Shown here in pieces: positions 23,570 to 33,211 of a DNA stretch of 64,000 nucleotides; positions within the stretch are counted from its first letter, which is position 1; each line of letters opens with the position of its first letter. Made by a program: the position numbers and the translations under genes. The stretch covers positions 86,648 to 150,647 of the forward strand of contig NZ_JAQBNR010000069.1 of NCBI RefSeq assembly GCF_028288465.1, written 5' to 3'. A model generated the notes under the pieces. That model was not told the DNA's origin. It searched no databases and saw only the letters and a list, made by a program, of their open reading frames with translations. The DNA is from Ferruginibacter sp. Its GTDB lineage: Bacteria > Bacteroidota > Bacteroidia > Chitinophagales > Chitinophagaceae.

Positions 23570-24766
23570 TCAGGCATTTAAAGCATTTCCTCTTCTGAAC
23601 ACCAATTGCGCCATGGACCGAAGATTGAGCAATTTTCGTAATGGAAGTTTAAAAGAACGGTTAAGTGTAAGTATAGCGGGTTCAATAGTAGTGAACAGGT
23701 TTAAAAAATTTGCTTCATTCGACTGCAGGCTGTACTGTGCAATCATTTTTTGACGGCCGGCAATACCCATTCTTTTTCTTAAGGAAGCATCCAGCAACAG
23801 CTTTTCAATATTATTATACCATTCATCATCGGAGTCAGCAAAGTAACCATTTACTCCTGCTTCTATAATTTTTTTATTTACACCAACGGATGATGATACA
23901 GAGGGTATACCCAACGACAAATATTGAATTAATTTAAATCCGCATTTCCCTTCACTCCATTCATCTGCTGTAAGTGGCATTAACCCAATTTGACATGCGG
24001 CTAGTTCAGACACTTCATTTTCTTCACTCCATTCAACATAGGCTACATTTTTTAAATTGAGCGATGGTTGTTGGTTACAGATAATTTTTACGTTAAAATC
24101 GTATTTATCCTGCAGTCGCCTCAACGCATTTTCTACAATGGCTAAATATTTTAAGGTAGAAAAACTTCCTGTCCAGGAAATGGTAATTTTTTCAACGTCA
24201 TGATTGGCCAGTACATTGTACCGGTTGACGGTATCAACACAGGTTGGATTATATACAACATTGCTATTGTATTGACGGGCATGATTGCATAAATATTGGT
24301 TACCGGCGCTAACGCAGTAAGCCATTTTGCAAATGGCGTTAACCTTTTGTGCGTTTTTAAAATGTGCTGCCAGGCGATTTTGCTTAGATACCGATGGCAA
24401 CCAGATAGCATCATCAAAATCATAAATCAGTTTCTTTTGAAATAACCTGGCTACAAGCCACTCAAAAACCGGGGGGCCAACAGGCGCAAATTCACGTTGT
24501 ACCAACACGAAGTCGTATTTGTCTATTTTAAATAACAATAGCAGTCTTTTGAAAAAACCTTTACATAATGCAAGAGATTTTTTAAAGAGAAACCCGTACT
24601 GATGAATGATCTTAAAATCTGCGGGATCTAAAAAGGATTTAGTAGTTACTTCGTATCCATTTTTTACGAGGGTGTCTTTGTATAATTCAAACCGGAAGCG
24701 TTGGCACGGCGAAACATTTTCAGGGTACTGAACAATCATTAAAATTTGTTGAATTCCCTTTTTCAT
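23570..24766 (-). CDS. GT4-like glycosyltransferase
   Basis: A 398-aa GT-B protein. Recognisable elements are the N-terminal VQYPENVSPCQRFR, the central LIYDFDDAIWLPS, the second-domain ISWTGSFSTLKYL and KLIQYLSLGIPSVSS near the donor site. The DFDDAIW block is typical of a GT4-like subset in exopolysaccharide clusters. It converges with the membrane protein upstream in coordinates (6-bp gap). Sugar specificity is unknown. Confidence 0.85.
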   Translation of the reverse strand: MKKGIQQILMIVQYPENVSPCQRFRFELYKDTLVKNGYEVTTKSFLDPADFKIIHQYGFLFKKSLALCKGFFKRLLLLFKIDKYDFVLVQREFAPVGPPVFEWLVARLFQKKLIYDFDDAIWLPSVSKQNRLAAHFKNAQKVNAICKMAYCVSAGNQYLCNHARQYNSNVVYNPTCVDTVNRYNVLANHDVEKITISWTGSFSTLKYLAIVENALRRLQDKYDFNVKIICNQQPSLNLKNVAYVEWSEENEVSELAACQIGLMPLTADEWSEGKCGFKLIQYLSLGIPSVSSSVGVNKKIIEAGVNGYFADSDDEWYNNIEKLLLDASLRKRMGIAGRQKMIAQYSLQSNEANFLNLFTTIEPAILTLNRSFKLPLRKLLNLRSMAQLVFRRGNALNA

Positions 24767-24987
24767 TGCAGTGTGGGTAAGCCGGCATTAAAAATTTAGA
24801 ATATGTAATCAGCCATCTTCATTTGTTTTTCAAACAAGTGCGGTTAAGGCTAAACTCTAAACGTTTTTTATACCGTTTTATTATTCCGAAATAAGCTCAA
24901 AAAACCGGCAGGACTGGCGTGATATATTACAATTTATTTAAGCAGAAAGTGCGGGATGGAGATTGTATTTGGCAGCAGCAAGTTTGG

Positions 24988-26223
24988 TCAGGAGAATATG
25001 ATGTCATATACTTTTTTATACCTCTCCACCGCAGTGTTAAGCGAATAAAAATTGGCGCAACTGTTGCGGATATTTTTTTTATCAAATGGATTACCCTCAG
25101 CAATTTTTTGAACTACCGCGTTAAATGACTCATCTGAAAAATCAGGCAGCAGGTAGCCACTGTTATAACTTTCAACAATTTCGTCCAGGTCGCCTATGCC
25201 GCTATTGGTTATTATTGGGATACCCATTGCCATTATTTCGCCGTGCTTGGTTGGCGAAGAAGCTTGTTTTGAATAACATGGCTTTATAAAGAAAACAGCA
25301 TAAGTACTAAAGGATAATAGCACGGGCACTTCATGCCGCTTACCATGCTGAACAATTACCTGTCCTTCTGCGAGACCATATTTGGCGCCAGCAGCAGCGA
25401 CAGTTTGCTGACTGTCGGGTGAAATAAAAAGAAATTTTGCCTTGGGTATTTTAACTGCTACTGCTTTGCAAAAGTGCATCATTTCATCCGTTAAATACCA
25501 GCCACCAAGTGAGCCAAGATAAGTAATTATAAAATCGTCGTTGCTGATATTCAGGGCGGATGAAAATGCCGCTTTCAGCAATGGATCAACTTTCTCAGGA
25601 TTAAACAATTCCATATCAACACTGCAGGGAATTACTTCTACCGGTACTGGCTGGTGGGGCAAATCGGTGCGGCTGTGAATTATTTCCCGCGCTTTATTTG
25701 TTACACAAACAGAATAGTCAGCTTTAACAAGACAAGCTTTTTCATGCGCTTTAAAAAACTTGTAAATCTTTTTTAACAGCGGATTTTTTAAATTCCATAT
25801 ACCGCCTTCTACTCTTTCATCTGCCCAAAATCCACGTATATCATTTAAAAATTTTATCCCAAATTTATTTTTCAAATATATGCCAACCAATGATGGTAAG
25901 CCGGGCCGTGTATGTACCATATCAAAATGGTGAATGGCATGCAGTTGACCGGCCTTTTTTTTCAATACATAAAAATCATATAGGGAAGAAAATACAGGAG
26001 GTTTTTTATGATATGGTACTGACACCCATTGGATAGCAAAGGGCGTCAGCATATTTTCTACATAACCCCGGTTGGCAGCAAATCTTTCGGGTTTATCACA
26101 ACTTAAAATGACAAAGCTATACCCAAATTTTGTAAGGTTCGACAGATAAGGAATCACCTGGCTTTGTCCCAGAGGATCTGTCATACCATCGTAAGATATA
26201 AAGAGGATTTTTTTATCAGGCAT
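24988..26223 (-). CDS. GT4-family glycosyltransferase
   Basis: A 411-aa glycosyltransferase. The N-terminal FISYDGMTDPLGQSQVIPYL block is typical of a GT4 subgroup, and DMVHTRPGLPSLV follows. The C-terminal half has ITYLGSLGGWY and the donor site KHGEIMAMGIPIITN. The ATG at 26223 is favoured over one seven codons earlier; it overlaps the asparagine-synthase stop by 8 bp, so the two genes are coupled. Confidence 0.88.
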   Translation of the reverse strand: MPDKKILFISYDGMTDPLGQSQVIPYLSNLTKFGYSFVILSCDKPERFAANRGYVENMLTPFAIQWVSVPYHKKPPVFSSLYDFYVLKKKAGQLHAIHHFDMVHTRPGLPSLVGIYLKNKFGIKFLNDIRGFWADERVEGGIWNLKNPLLKKIYKFFKAHEKACLVKADYSVCVTNKAREIIHSRTDLPHQPVPVEVIPCSVDMELFNPEKVDPLLKAAFSSALNISNDDFIITYLGSLGGWYLTDEMMHFCKAVAVKIPKAKFLFISPDSQQTVAAAGAKYGLAEGQVIVQHGKRHEVPVLLSFSTYAVFFIKPCYSKQASSPTKHGEIMAMGIPIITNSGIGDLDEIVESYNSGYLLPDFSDESFNAVVQKIAEGNPFDKKNIRNSCANFYSLNTAVERYKKVYDIIFS

Positions 26224-28102
26224 TTTGATTGTTGTTTTCGTCAAGCCACCAATGCAAAACTATGATAAGCCAAAGTCTGTTGTATAAATAACCCGTGCCA
26301 CTTAAATATTTCTCCCGGAGACGATTTACAACATGATAATTCACAATATTGTATTTACCAATCACTGCTTCAGATGTGTATTTGTCCAGTAAAAATTTCA
26401 AGTCCGTTTTTAACCACCTCGCAAGTGGAATACTAAATCCCCATTTCGGCCGGTTAAACAATTCTTTGGGAACGTAATCGAAGAGTACTTCTTTTAAAAG
26501 ATACTTCATTGTGCCATTGTTATTCTTCAATTTTTCATCCAGTTCCAACGCAAATTCTACCAGCCGGTAATCCAGCAATGGCACTCTTGCCTCAAGCGAA
26601 TATTGCATACTTGCCCTGTCTACTTTAGTCAGTAAATCATCTTTTAAATAATGATTTAAATCCCAGTATGATTGCCTCTCTGCTTCACTTAAATGATCTG
26701 CTTCGGGCGGCAATGAATTGATTTCATCAAAATTAAAATTAGTGCCTACAAGTAAGGCAGTCAATTCCTGCTCCCTGAAAAAATACTGCTCCTGCGAAAA
26801 AATGTGTGTGATAATATGTTGCTTATCGCCATAGCCAAACATATTTCCAATGCGCTGGTATTTACTGTTCAGCAAACGGGAGGCATTAAACAACGGTCCC
26901 TTTAGCAATTGCCATTGCGGTTCAGCCAATCGCTTCGCCCATTGGTACATGCCATATCCATGAAACAACTCATCACCACCATCCCCGGTAAGCGCAACGG
27001 TAACGTGTTGCCGCGCCAACCGGCTTACCATCATGGTTGGAAAAGCGGAGCTGTCTGCAAAAGGCTCATCATATGCCGGTATCAATTTATCAACCAGTTC
27101 AATTACTTCTTTTTCTTTTACTTTAAATTCATGATGATCTGTGTTTAAATGTGCTGCCACCTGTGCGGCATATTTTGACTCGTTGAATTGGCCTTCATCA
27201 ATGGCAATACTGAATGTTTTAATTTTATCAGCACCTGAAATTTTAGCTGCAATAGCTGTAACCAAACTGCTATCAACACCGCCACTTAAAAATGTGCCGA
27301 TTGGTACATCGCTTATCAATTGCTTTTGTACTGCATCTGTCAATAAATTATTAAGTTGAATTTTTGCCGCAGGCTCATTACTAATCTTATGATTGGCGAG
27401 CAGCGATTCGGGTTTCCAAAATTTCACTACTTCAAAAGACAGACTATTTTGCGGCGTGTCTTTCATGCAAATTTGTGTGTAATGTGCCGAAGGAAACTTA
27501 GTGGTATTATTGTAAATAGTAAGTGGTTGCGGAATAAAACCGAGGTGTAAAAAGTAAGGCACTGCAGCTTTATTGACAGATAATTTTTTACCCAACAGAG
27601 ACTTAATTGCTTTTAGTTCAGACGCAAAAACGATGGTTGTTGCATCCTGGTAAATAAACAACGGCTTAATGCCGATGTGATCCCTGCAAATGGTGATTAC
27701 TTTTTCCTGTGTGTCATAAATTATAAATGCAAACATACCGTTCATCATGGCAAAAATGGAAGGGCCATACTGAACAAATAACTCAAGTAATACTTCAGTG
27801 TCAGATGTTGTTTTTAGTGAAAGGCCCTTATCAGCCAGGCGATTTTTTAATTCTCCAAAATTGTATATCTCGCCGTTAAACACAATGCAATACCGGCCAT
27901 TTGCAGAAAACATGGGTTGATTGGCTCCAGATGATAAATCTAAAATTGACAACCGCCTGTGACCTAAACCAATTTTTCCATCAGGTGAAAAATACATTCC
28001 TTCTGCGTCAGGACCGCGGTGCTCTATAGCAGACAAGGCTTTACCGAGTTGTTCTTTCGAAAAAGAATTGTCCATTGAAATATAACCTGCAATACCGCAC
28101 AT
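26216..28102 (-). CDS. asparagine synthase-like glutamine amidotransferase, copy 2
   Basis: A 628-aa AsnB-type protein with Cys2 (MCGIAG), EHRGPDAEG, FNGEIYNFGE and the PP-loop FLSGGVDSSLV, then LTGDGGDELFHGY. Both the glutaminase and the synthetase halves look intact. It is coupled to the GT4 gene downstream and follows a flippase gene 47 bp upstream on the same strand. Its likely job is amidation of a component of the surface polysaccharide. Confidence 0.92.
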   Translation of the reverse strand: MCGIAGYISMDNSFSKEQLGKALSAIEHRGPDAEGMYFSPDGKIGLGHRRLSILDLSSGANQPMFSANGRYCIVFNGEIYNFGELKNRLADKGLSLKTTSDTEVLLELFVQYGPSIFAMMNGMFAFIIYDTQEKVITICRDHIGIKPLFIYQDATTIVFASELKAIKSLLGKKLSVNKAAVPYFLHLGFIPQPLTIYNNTTKFPSAHYTQICMKDTPQNSLSFEVVKFWKPESLLANHKISNEPAAKIQLNNLLTDAVQKQLISDVPIGTFLSGGVDSSLVTAIAAKISGADKIKTFSIAIDEGQFNESKYAAQVAAHLNTDHHEFKVKEKEVIELVDKLIPAYDEPFADSSAFPTMMVSRLARQHVTVALTGDGGDELFHGYGMYQWAKRLAEPQWQLLKGPLFNASRLLNSKYQRIGNMFGYGDKQHIITHIFSQEQYFFREQELTALLVGTNFNFDEINSLPPEADHLSEAERQSYWDLNHYLKDDLLTKVDRASMQYSLEARVPLLDYRLVEFALELDEKLKNNNGTMKYLLKEVLFDYVPKELFNRPKWGFSIPLARWLKTDLKFLLDKYTSEAVIGKYNIVNYHVVNRLREKYLSGTGYLYNRLWLIIVLHWWLDENNNQNA

Positions 28103-28149
28103 ATTTTCTTTTTTAGAAGAAGATTTTTAAATTTCTTAAGGCCTGTAAT

Positions 28150-29436
28150 TTATTTATCGTGCAAGCTGCTTTTAAATACGCTCATAATGTATTTTTTGGT
28201 ACTGATAAGTGTAATAAGTAAAACAAAAAAGTAACTCACCATTACCGCAACAGCAGCACCGTAAGCCGACCATCTTTTTATAAAAAAATAATTGGCTGTG
28301 ATGGCAACTGCCATCGATAAAAACGAATGAACAATGATTTTCTTCTTCTCTTTGTAGTAAAGAAAAAAGGAATATAATATTGAAGCAAGTGTCCAGAAAA
28401 AATAACCCGCCGCAATAAAATAAATATAGTGCAAAGCTTCGTGGTATTTAATGTTTATAAACAAGTGATAAAATAAGGCTGTAAAAAACAGGAATAAAAC
28501 AAAACTGCCAAACATTGCGCCAATATAATACAATAACAATTTTTTTATTTCATGATACTGCACTTTGTCAGCTGATAACAAGGCGAATATTTTAGGAGAA
28601 AAGTACTGTATCAGGGCCGCCGAAAAAATTACAATCACCGAAGCAAATGTGCACGCTATGGTATATACACCCAGCAAAGCGTGATCGGTAGCCAGAAAAA
28701 ATTTATCCGATGAACTCAGGATAAACATATTGGCTTGCATAACAATAATAGGAAATGCGTAGAGGAGCTCGGCCCGGACATATTTCATTTTTATCTTCCC
28801 AAACAGGTAACCGTTTTTAATAAAATAGTATAGCGAATAGGTTGAAACCAATAGAAGTGCAGCCATCATTCCGGTAATGCGTCCTAACCATCCATACTGG
28901 TAGGCTACTATCAGTACCAGGGCAATACCCAGTTCCGTCGCGGTTTTGGTTATGCCGATGCCCAGGTAACGAAATGGCTGGTCATTATTCCGTATCAGCC
29001 CCGTTGTTTGTTCGGAACAAAAATTTAAGAATGTAACAGCCGGAACTATCCACATGAAAATAACAGGCAGCCCATATTTTGCATGCAGGTAATCTTTCAG
29101 CAAAAAAATGATTGCTACTGACAAAAGCGTTGTTGCAATTGTTAAGGCAAAGCCTGTAGTAAAAAAATCTTTGAAATCGGTTTTGCCCAGTTTAAAAAAA
29201 TCGGTGCTGGCAGATTGAGTAAGGCCGAGAGAAATAAAAGGCATTAAAAAGAGTACCGAACTGCTAAACAAACTTAATACGCCGTTATCGGCAGGGGTTA
29301 AAAAGCGGGGATTGGTAAAAACGGGAATTAGCAAAAATGAAATACCCTTTGTGAAGAAGTTCGTAAATGTGTACACTCCGGCAGACCTCAATCCTGGTTT
29401 ACGTTTCAGTTCATTAAAGTATCCTGATACAGCCAT
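28150..29436 (-). CDS. Wzx-type polysaccharide flippase, copy 1
   Basis: A 428-aa polytopic protein with about 12 membrane helices, of the MATE/MVF-like polysaccharide biosynthesis family. Typical features are the N-terminal FFTKGISFLLIPVF helix and the repeated pattern of six plus six helices. It should move lipid-linked repeat units across the inner membrane. It is likely the first gene of an operon with the asparagine synthase and GT4 genes downstream. Confidence 0.87.
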   Translation of the reverse strand: MAVSGYFNELKRKPGLRSAGVYTFTNFFTKGISFLLIPVFTNPRFLTPADNGVLSLFSSSVLFLMPFISLGLTQSASTDFFKLGKTDFKDFFTTGFALTIATTLLSVAIIFLLKDYLHAKYGLPVIFMWIVPAVTFLNFCSEQTTGLIRNNDQPFRYLGIGITKTATELGIALVLIVAYQYGWLGRITGMMAALLLVSTYSLYYFIKNGYLFGKIKMKYVRAELLYAFPIIVMQANMFILSSSDKFFLATDHALLGVYTIACTFASVIVIFSAALIQYFSPKIFALLSADKVQYHEIKKLLLYYIGAMFGSFVLFLFFTALFYHLFINIKYHEALHYIYFIAAGYFFWTLASILYSFFLYYKEKKKIIVHSFLSMAVAITANYFFIKRWSAYGAAVAVMVSYFFVLLITLISTKKYIMSVFKSSLHDK

Positions 29437-29653
29437 TTATTATTGTGTCAACATTTCAACTAAAAATACAATTCTGTTATTTAAATGTGCGTTGTAAGAT
29501 AAACGCATATTAACCGATGATATTTTGCTTGTTGAAAGGATTGTAGGGTTATGCTAGATACGAAGTAATTGTTGACTGTTGAAGCATATGGTGATTGGAA
29601 GTGCAAAATGACCTGAAGAAAAATTTTGTTAAACTGAGGAAGATAAAAATATA

Positions 29654-29677
29654 AACCCGCAAACAATGTTGCGGGTT
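29654..29677 (-). terminator. terminator after rmlA
   Basis: A perfect 9-bp stem (AACCCGCAA / TTGCGGGTT) with a 6-nt loop lies about 42 bp past the rmlA stop. On the minus strand a T-rich tail (TATATTTTTATC) follows. Confidence 0.7.
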
Positions 29678-29718
29678 CAAAAATATTTGTATCTGCCTTG
29701 AAATTCAGTGAAATGCGC

Positions 29719-30579
29719 TTAAGAAATTACCCGCTTTAAGTATTCGCCATAACCGCTTTTACTCAATGTTGACGCCAGTTTTAATAATTGCTCTTTGTCA
29801 ATAAACCCCATGCGGAAAGCGATTTCTTCAGGGCAACCGATTTTTAATCCCTGTCTTTTTTCTATTACCCTTACATATTCACTTGCATCATTCAGCGATT
29901 CAAAAGTACCGGTGTCTAACCACGCAAAACCCCTGTCCAGCACACCCACTTTTAGTTTTTTGTTGGCCAGGTAAATTCTGTTTACATCTGTAATTTCATA
30001 TTCGCCCCTTGGGCTTGGCGGAATATTTTTTGCAATATTCACCACTTCATTATCATAAAAATATAAACCCGGAACGGCAAAATTACTTTTGGGCTGCGTT
30101 GGTTTTTCTTCAATACTGATGGCATTTAAATCTGCATCAAACTCAACCACGCCATAACGTTCCGGATCACTTACAGGATAGGCAAATATAACAGCGCCGT
30201 CAGGATTGGCAGAGTTCTGAAGTAATTTGCTGAACCCACTTCCGTAAAAAATATTATCTCCTAAAACAAGTGCTACGCTATCAGCTCCAATAAATTTTTC
30301 ACCAATTACAAAAGCCTGTGCAAGTCCGTTTGGTATTTCCTGCTTTGCATATTCAATTTTGCAACCCCACTGTGAGCCATCACCGAGCAACCGTATAAAC
30401 TGGGCCTGGTCATCTGGTGTAGTTATGATCAAAATCTCCCTTATTCCTGCCAGCATTAAAGTGCTCAGCGGATAATAGATCATCGGTTTATCGTAAATAG
30501 GCATTAATTGTTTACTGATGCCCATTGTTATTGGATACAACCTTGTACCGCTGCCACCTGCCAAAATAATTCCTTTCAT
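29719..30579 (-). CDS. rmlA: glucose-1-phosphate thymidylyltransferase
   Basis: A 286-aa nucleotidyltransferase that makes dTDP-glucose. The N-terminal GGSGTRLYPIT pyrophosphorylase signature, KPMIYYPLS, and LVLGDNIFYG are all present, and the length is normal. It is downstream of rmlB with a 30-bp gap. rmlC and rmlD are not in the window. Confidence 0.95.
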   Translation of the reverse strand: MKGIILAGGSGTRLYPITMGISKQLMPIYDKPMIYYPLSTLMLAGIREILIITTPDDQAQFIRLLGDGSQWGCKIEYAKQEIPNGLAQAFVIGEKFIGADSVALVLGDNIFYGSGFSKLLQNSANPDGAVIFAYPVSDPERYGVVEFDADLNAISIEEKPTQPKSNFAVPGLYFYDNEVVNIAKNIPPSPRGEYEITDVNRIYLANKKLKVGVLDRGFAWLDTGTFESLNDASEYVRVIEKRQGLKIGCPEEIAFRMGFIDKEQLLKLASTLSKSGYGEYLKRVIS

Positions 30580-30609
30580 ATTTCCTGGATTCTTAAATGA
30601 AATTGCTTT

Positions 30610-31662
30610 TTATCGTTTATCGTATTGTTGCTCGTAATAGTTCTGATAATTGCCACTCGTAACGTGGTTAAGCCATTCGGTATTGTTCAGGTACCAATCT
30701 ATAGTTTTTGAAATACCTTCTTCAAATTGCAGCGATGGCATCCACCCCAATTCATTTTTAAGCTTGGTTGCATCAATCGCATATCGCAAATCGTGTCCGG
30801 CCCTGTCCTTTACGTAAGTAATCAGCTTTTCAGAAGTGCCTGTTTCACGTCCCAGTTTCAAATCCATTTGTTTGCACAGTTCTTTTACCAAATCAATATT
30901 GGTCCATTCGTTGTGCCCGCCAATATTGTAGGTTTCACCAATTTTGCCGGTGTGGAAAATAACATCGATGGCCCTTACATGGTCTTCTACGTAAAGCCAG
31001 TCCCTGATATTTTCCCCTTTCCCATAAATTGGCAAAGGCTTATTGTTAATGATATTGTGTATGCAAAGAGGTATTAATTTTTCAGGAAAATGAAAAGGCC
31101 CGTAGTTGTTGCTGCAGTTGGAAATTTTTACCGGCATGTGGTAGGTGTGATAAAAAGCCCTTACCAAATGATCAGACGCTGCTTTGGAAGCGGAATAGGG
31201 GCTGCGGGGATCGTACGCCGTTTCTTCAGTAAAAAACCCTTCTTTTCCAAGCGAGCCATATACCTCGTCAGTAGAAATATGATAGAAAATCTTATTATCA
31301 AAATTATCTTTCCAAAACTCTTTGGCAGTTTGCAAAAGGCAGCCGGTCCCTACCACGTTGGTGGTGACAAAAGCCAGCGGGTCAGTAATAGACCTGTCAA
31401 CATGGCTTTCAGCCGCACAATGAAGTACCGCAGTAAATTGGTGTTTTTCAAATAAGGAACGCAAAAATGGGAGGTCGGTAATATCGCCTTTTACAAATTC
31501 ATAATTGGCGTTATGCTCAATATCTTTTAAATTTTCAAGATTCCCGGCATAGGTAAGCTTATCAATATTTACAATTTTGTACTGTGGGTATTTTGTAACA
31601 AATAATCTTGTTAAATGAGAACCAATAAACCCGGCGCCACCGGTAATTAATACTGTATGCAT
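30610..31662 (-). CDS. rmlB: dTDP-glucose 4,6-dehydratase
   Basis: A 350-aa short-chain dehydrogenase-fold enzyme that converts dTDP-glucose to dTDP-4-keto-6-deoxyglucose. It has the NAD motif GGAGFIGSHL, the catalytic STDEVYG block and YSASKAASDHL (YxxxK). It heads a two-gene operon with rmlA. The product is the branch point for rhamnose and for many amino-deoxysugars. Confidence 0.95.
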   Translation of the reverse strand: MHTVLITGGAGFIGSHLTRLFVTKYPQYKIVNIDKLTYAGNLENLKDIEHNANYEFVKGDITDLPFLRSLFEKHQFTAVLHCAAESHVDRSITDPLAFVTTNVVGTGCLLQTAKEFWKDNFDNKIFYHISTDEVYGSLGKEGFFTEETAYDPRSPYSASKAASDHLVRAFYHTYHMPVKISNCSNNYGPFHFPEKLIPLCIHNIINNKPLPIYGKGENIRDWLYVEDHVRAIDVIFHTGKIGETYNIGGHNEWTNIDLVKELCKQMDLKLGRETGTSEKLITYVKDRAGHDLRYAIDATKLKNELGWMPSLQFEEGISKTIDWYLNNTEWLNHVTSGNYQNYYEQQYDKR

Positions 31663-31805
31663 AGGTTGTTTTTATTAAAAGTGTGTAAAAATAGAAATAA
31701 ATTCTTAAGTACGTGCTTTTGGTAATATTGCGAAATGATTAAGGCAGTCAGCAAATGTCAATATCTTTACGCTTGTAATTATTAAAACGGTAATGTAATA
31801 GACGT

Positions 31806-33161
31806 ATGCAAGATCAAATGACGGGTTCAGCTCATCTCCTATCATATTATGACTTATTGCTTACCCCCATCTATTTTGTCCTCATTTTATTTTGGATTAT
31901 TTATTGGAAAAAAAAACGTTACCAAAATTCTCCCTTAAAAAAATACATTATCCCGGCGTTTATACTTAAGTCAATTTGTTGTGTTCTGTTGGCATGCCTG
32001 TATAACTTTTATTATGGTTATAGCGATTCTCAATTTTATTTTAATGGTGCAATTGAAATCTGGAATGCGACAAAAGCAAATCCAGTATACGGACTAGAAC
32101 TGGTTTTTAAGCCGTTGGAAAAATGCTCGCAGGCTGCACAACAATTTGCATCTCATATGTCAAATGAGGATTATGTGTCGTCAATGATGAACATGTTTAA
32201 GTTTTCCGGTTTTGTCGGAATGTTTTGCTTTGGCACTTATTTGCCGGTTGCACTATTTTTTACGCTGCTGAGTTTTATCGGAAGCTGGAAAATTTTCCTT
32301 GTTTTTGCTGAGGAATTTCCTGCGCATTATAACAAAATTGCTCTAAGCTGCCTTTTTGCACCTTCTTTTATTTTTTGGAGCACAAACGTTTTAAAAGATC
32401 CGCTGTGTATTTTTGGACTTGGTCTCTGTGTGAGTGCGTTGTATAATTTTATGAAGGGTAGGTTTACTTTTTTTTTAGTGCTTGAAATGGTTACGGGCGC
32501 AATTATGATGCTCCTTTTTAAAAACTATATTTTTTATATTTTTTGTGTGGCAGCTGTTTTCAGTGTCTATATAAATCTTATTACCTCATCTGTCAGCAGG
32601 TTTAAAATTTTCTTTAAACTAGGGTCACTTTTTCTATTATTTTTTGCTGTAGCTTTCCTTTTTTGGCAAAAAAATTACATCATAGAAACTCTCTCGGGTG
32701 GATTTATGAATGAAGTTCTGTTTATACAAAACAGTCAAAAAAATCAGGGAGGCTCAGTATATGTGCTATCCAATGTAGATGACTTTAGTTTTTGGGGCAT
32801 TTTGAAAACCTATTTTAGTTCACTTACTGTTGCCTTATTCAGGCCCTATATTTGGGAAATACCGAACCTGATAGCAACGGCCAATGCTCTTGAATCTCTT
32901 TTAGTTTTCATATTCACTTTTTATCTTTTAATTAAATTAAAATTTACAGGATTTTTTAGTGCTGCATTTAAAAACCGCATTTTAACCTTCTCTTTAATAT
33001 TTACTCTTTTGCTGGCTCCTTTAGCGGGCCTTGTTTCATTCAATTTTGGAACTTTAGTCAGGTATAAAGCTCCTGTAGTGCCGTTTTATTACACCTATTT
33101 AATTTTGTTATACTATACTGTGCTGCCTCACAAGAAGGTGAAAGAAAAAGAGCAATACTAA
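31806..33161 (+). CDS. polytopic membrane protein, candidate polysaccharide polymerase, paralogue 2
   Basis: A 451-aa protein with roughly ten membrane helices. It shares SFIFWSTNVLKDPLCI, FRPYIWE and FNFGTLVRYKAP with the paralogue at 22226, but the N-terminal third has diverged. It is the first gene of a five-gene plus-strand run with three GT4 enzymes and an epimerase. This context again fits a Wzy-like polymerase. No established catalytic motif was recognised. Confidence 0.7.
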   Translation: MQDQMTGSAHLLSYYDLLLTPIYFVLILFWIIYWKKKRYQNSPLKKYIIPAFILKSICCVLLACLYNFYYGYSDSQFYFNGAIEIWNATKANPVYGLELVFKPLEKCSQAAQQFASHMSNEDYVSSMMNMFKFSGFVGMFCFGTYLPVALFFTLLSFIGSWKIFLVFAEEFPAHYNKIALSCLFAPSFIFWSTNVLKDPLCIFGLGLCVSALYNFMKGRFTFFLVLEMVTGAIMMLLFKNYIFYIFCVAAVFSVYINLITSSVSRFKIFFKLGSLFLLFFAVAFLFWQKNYIIETLSGGFMNEVLFIQNSQKNQGGSVYVLSNVDDFSFWGILKTYFSSLTVALFRPYIWEIPNLIATANALESLLVFIFTFYLLIKLKFTGFFSAAFKNRILTFSLIFTLLLAPLAGLVSFNFGTLVRYKAPVVPFYYTYLILLYYTVLPHKKVKEKEQY

Positions 33162-33211
33162 ATACTGTTTTATGATTCTTTTCAAAAAATTGGCTATAAA
33201 TTTTATAAACA

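Noticed and set aside
24767..24987. The 221-bp spacer between two leftward glycosyltransferase genes, checked for a terminator and small genes.
   Set aside because: Only a weak, imperfect hairpin near the CCGGCAGGACTGGC stretch was seen, and no coding frame without overlap.
29481..29666. A 61-codon minus-strand frame between rmlA and the flippase gene.
   Set aside because: It overlaps the terminator hairpin of rmlA and has no recognisable features.
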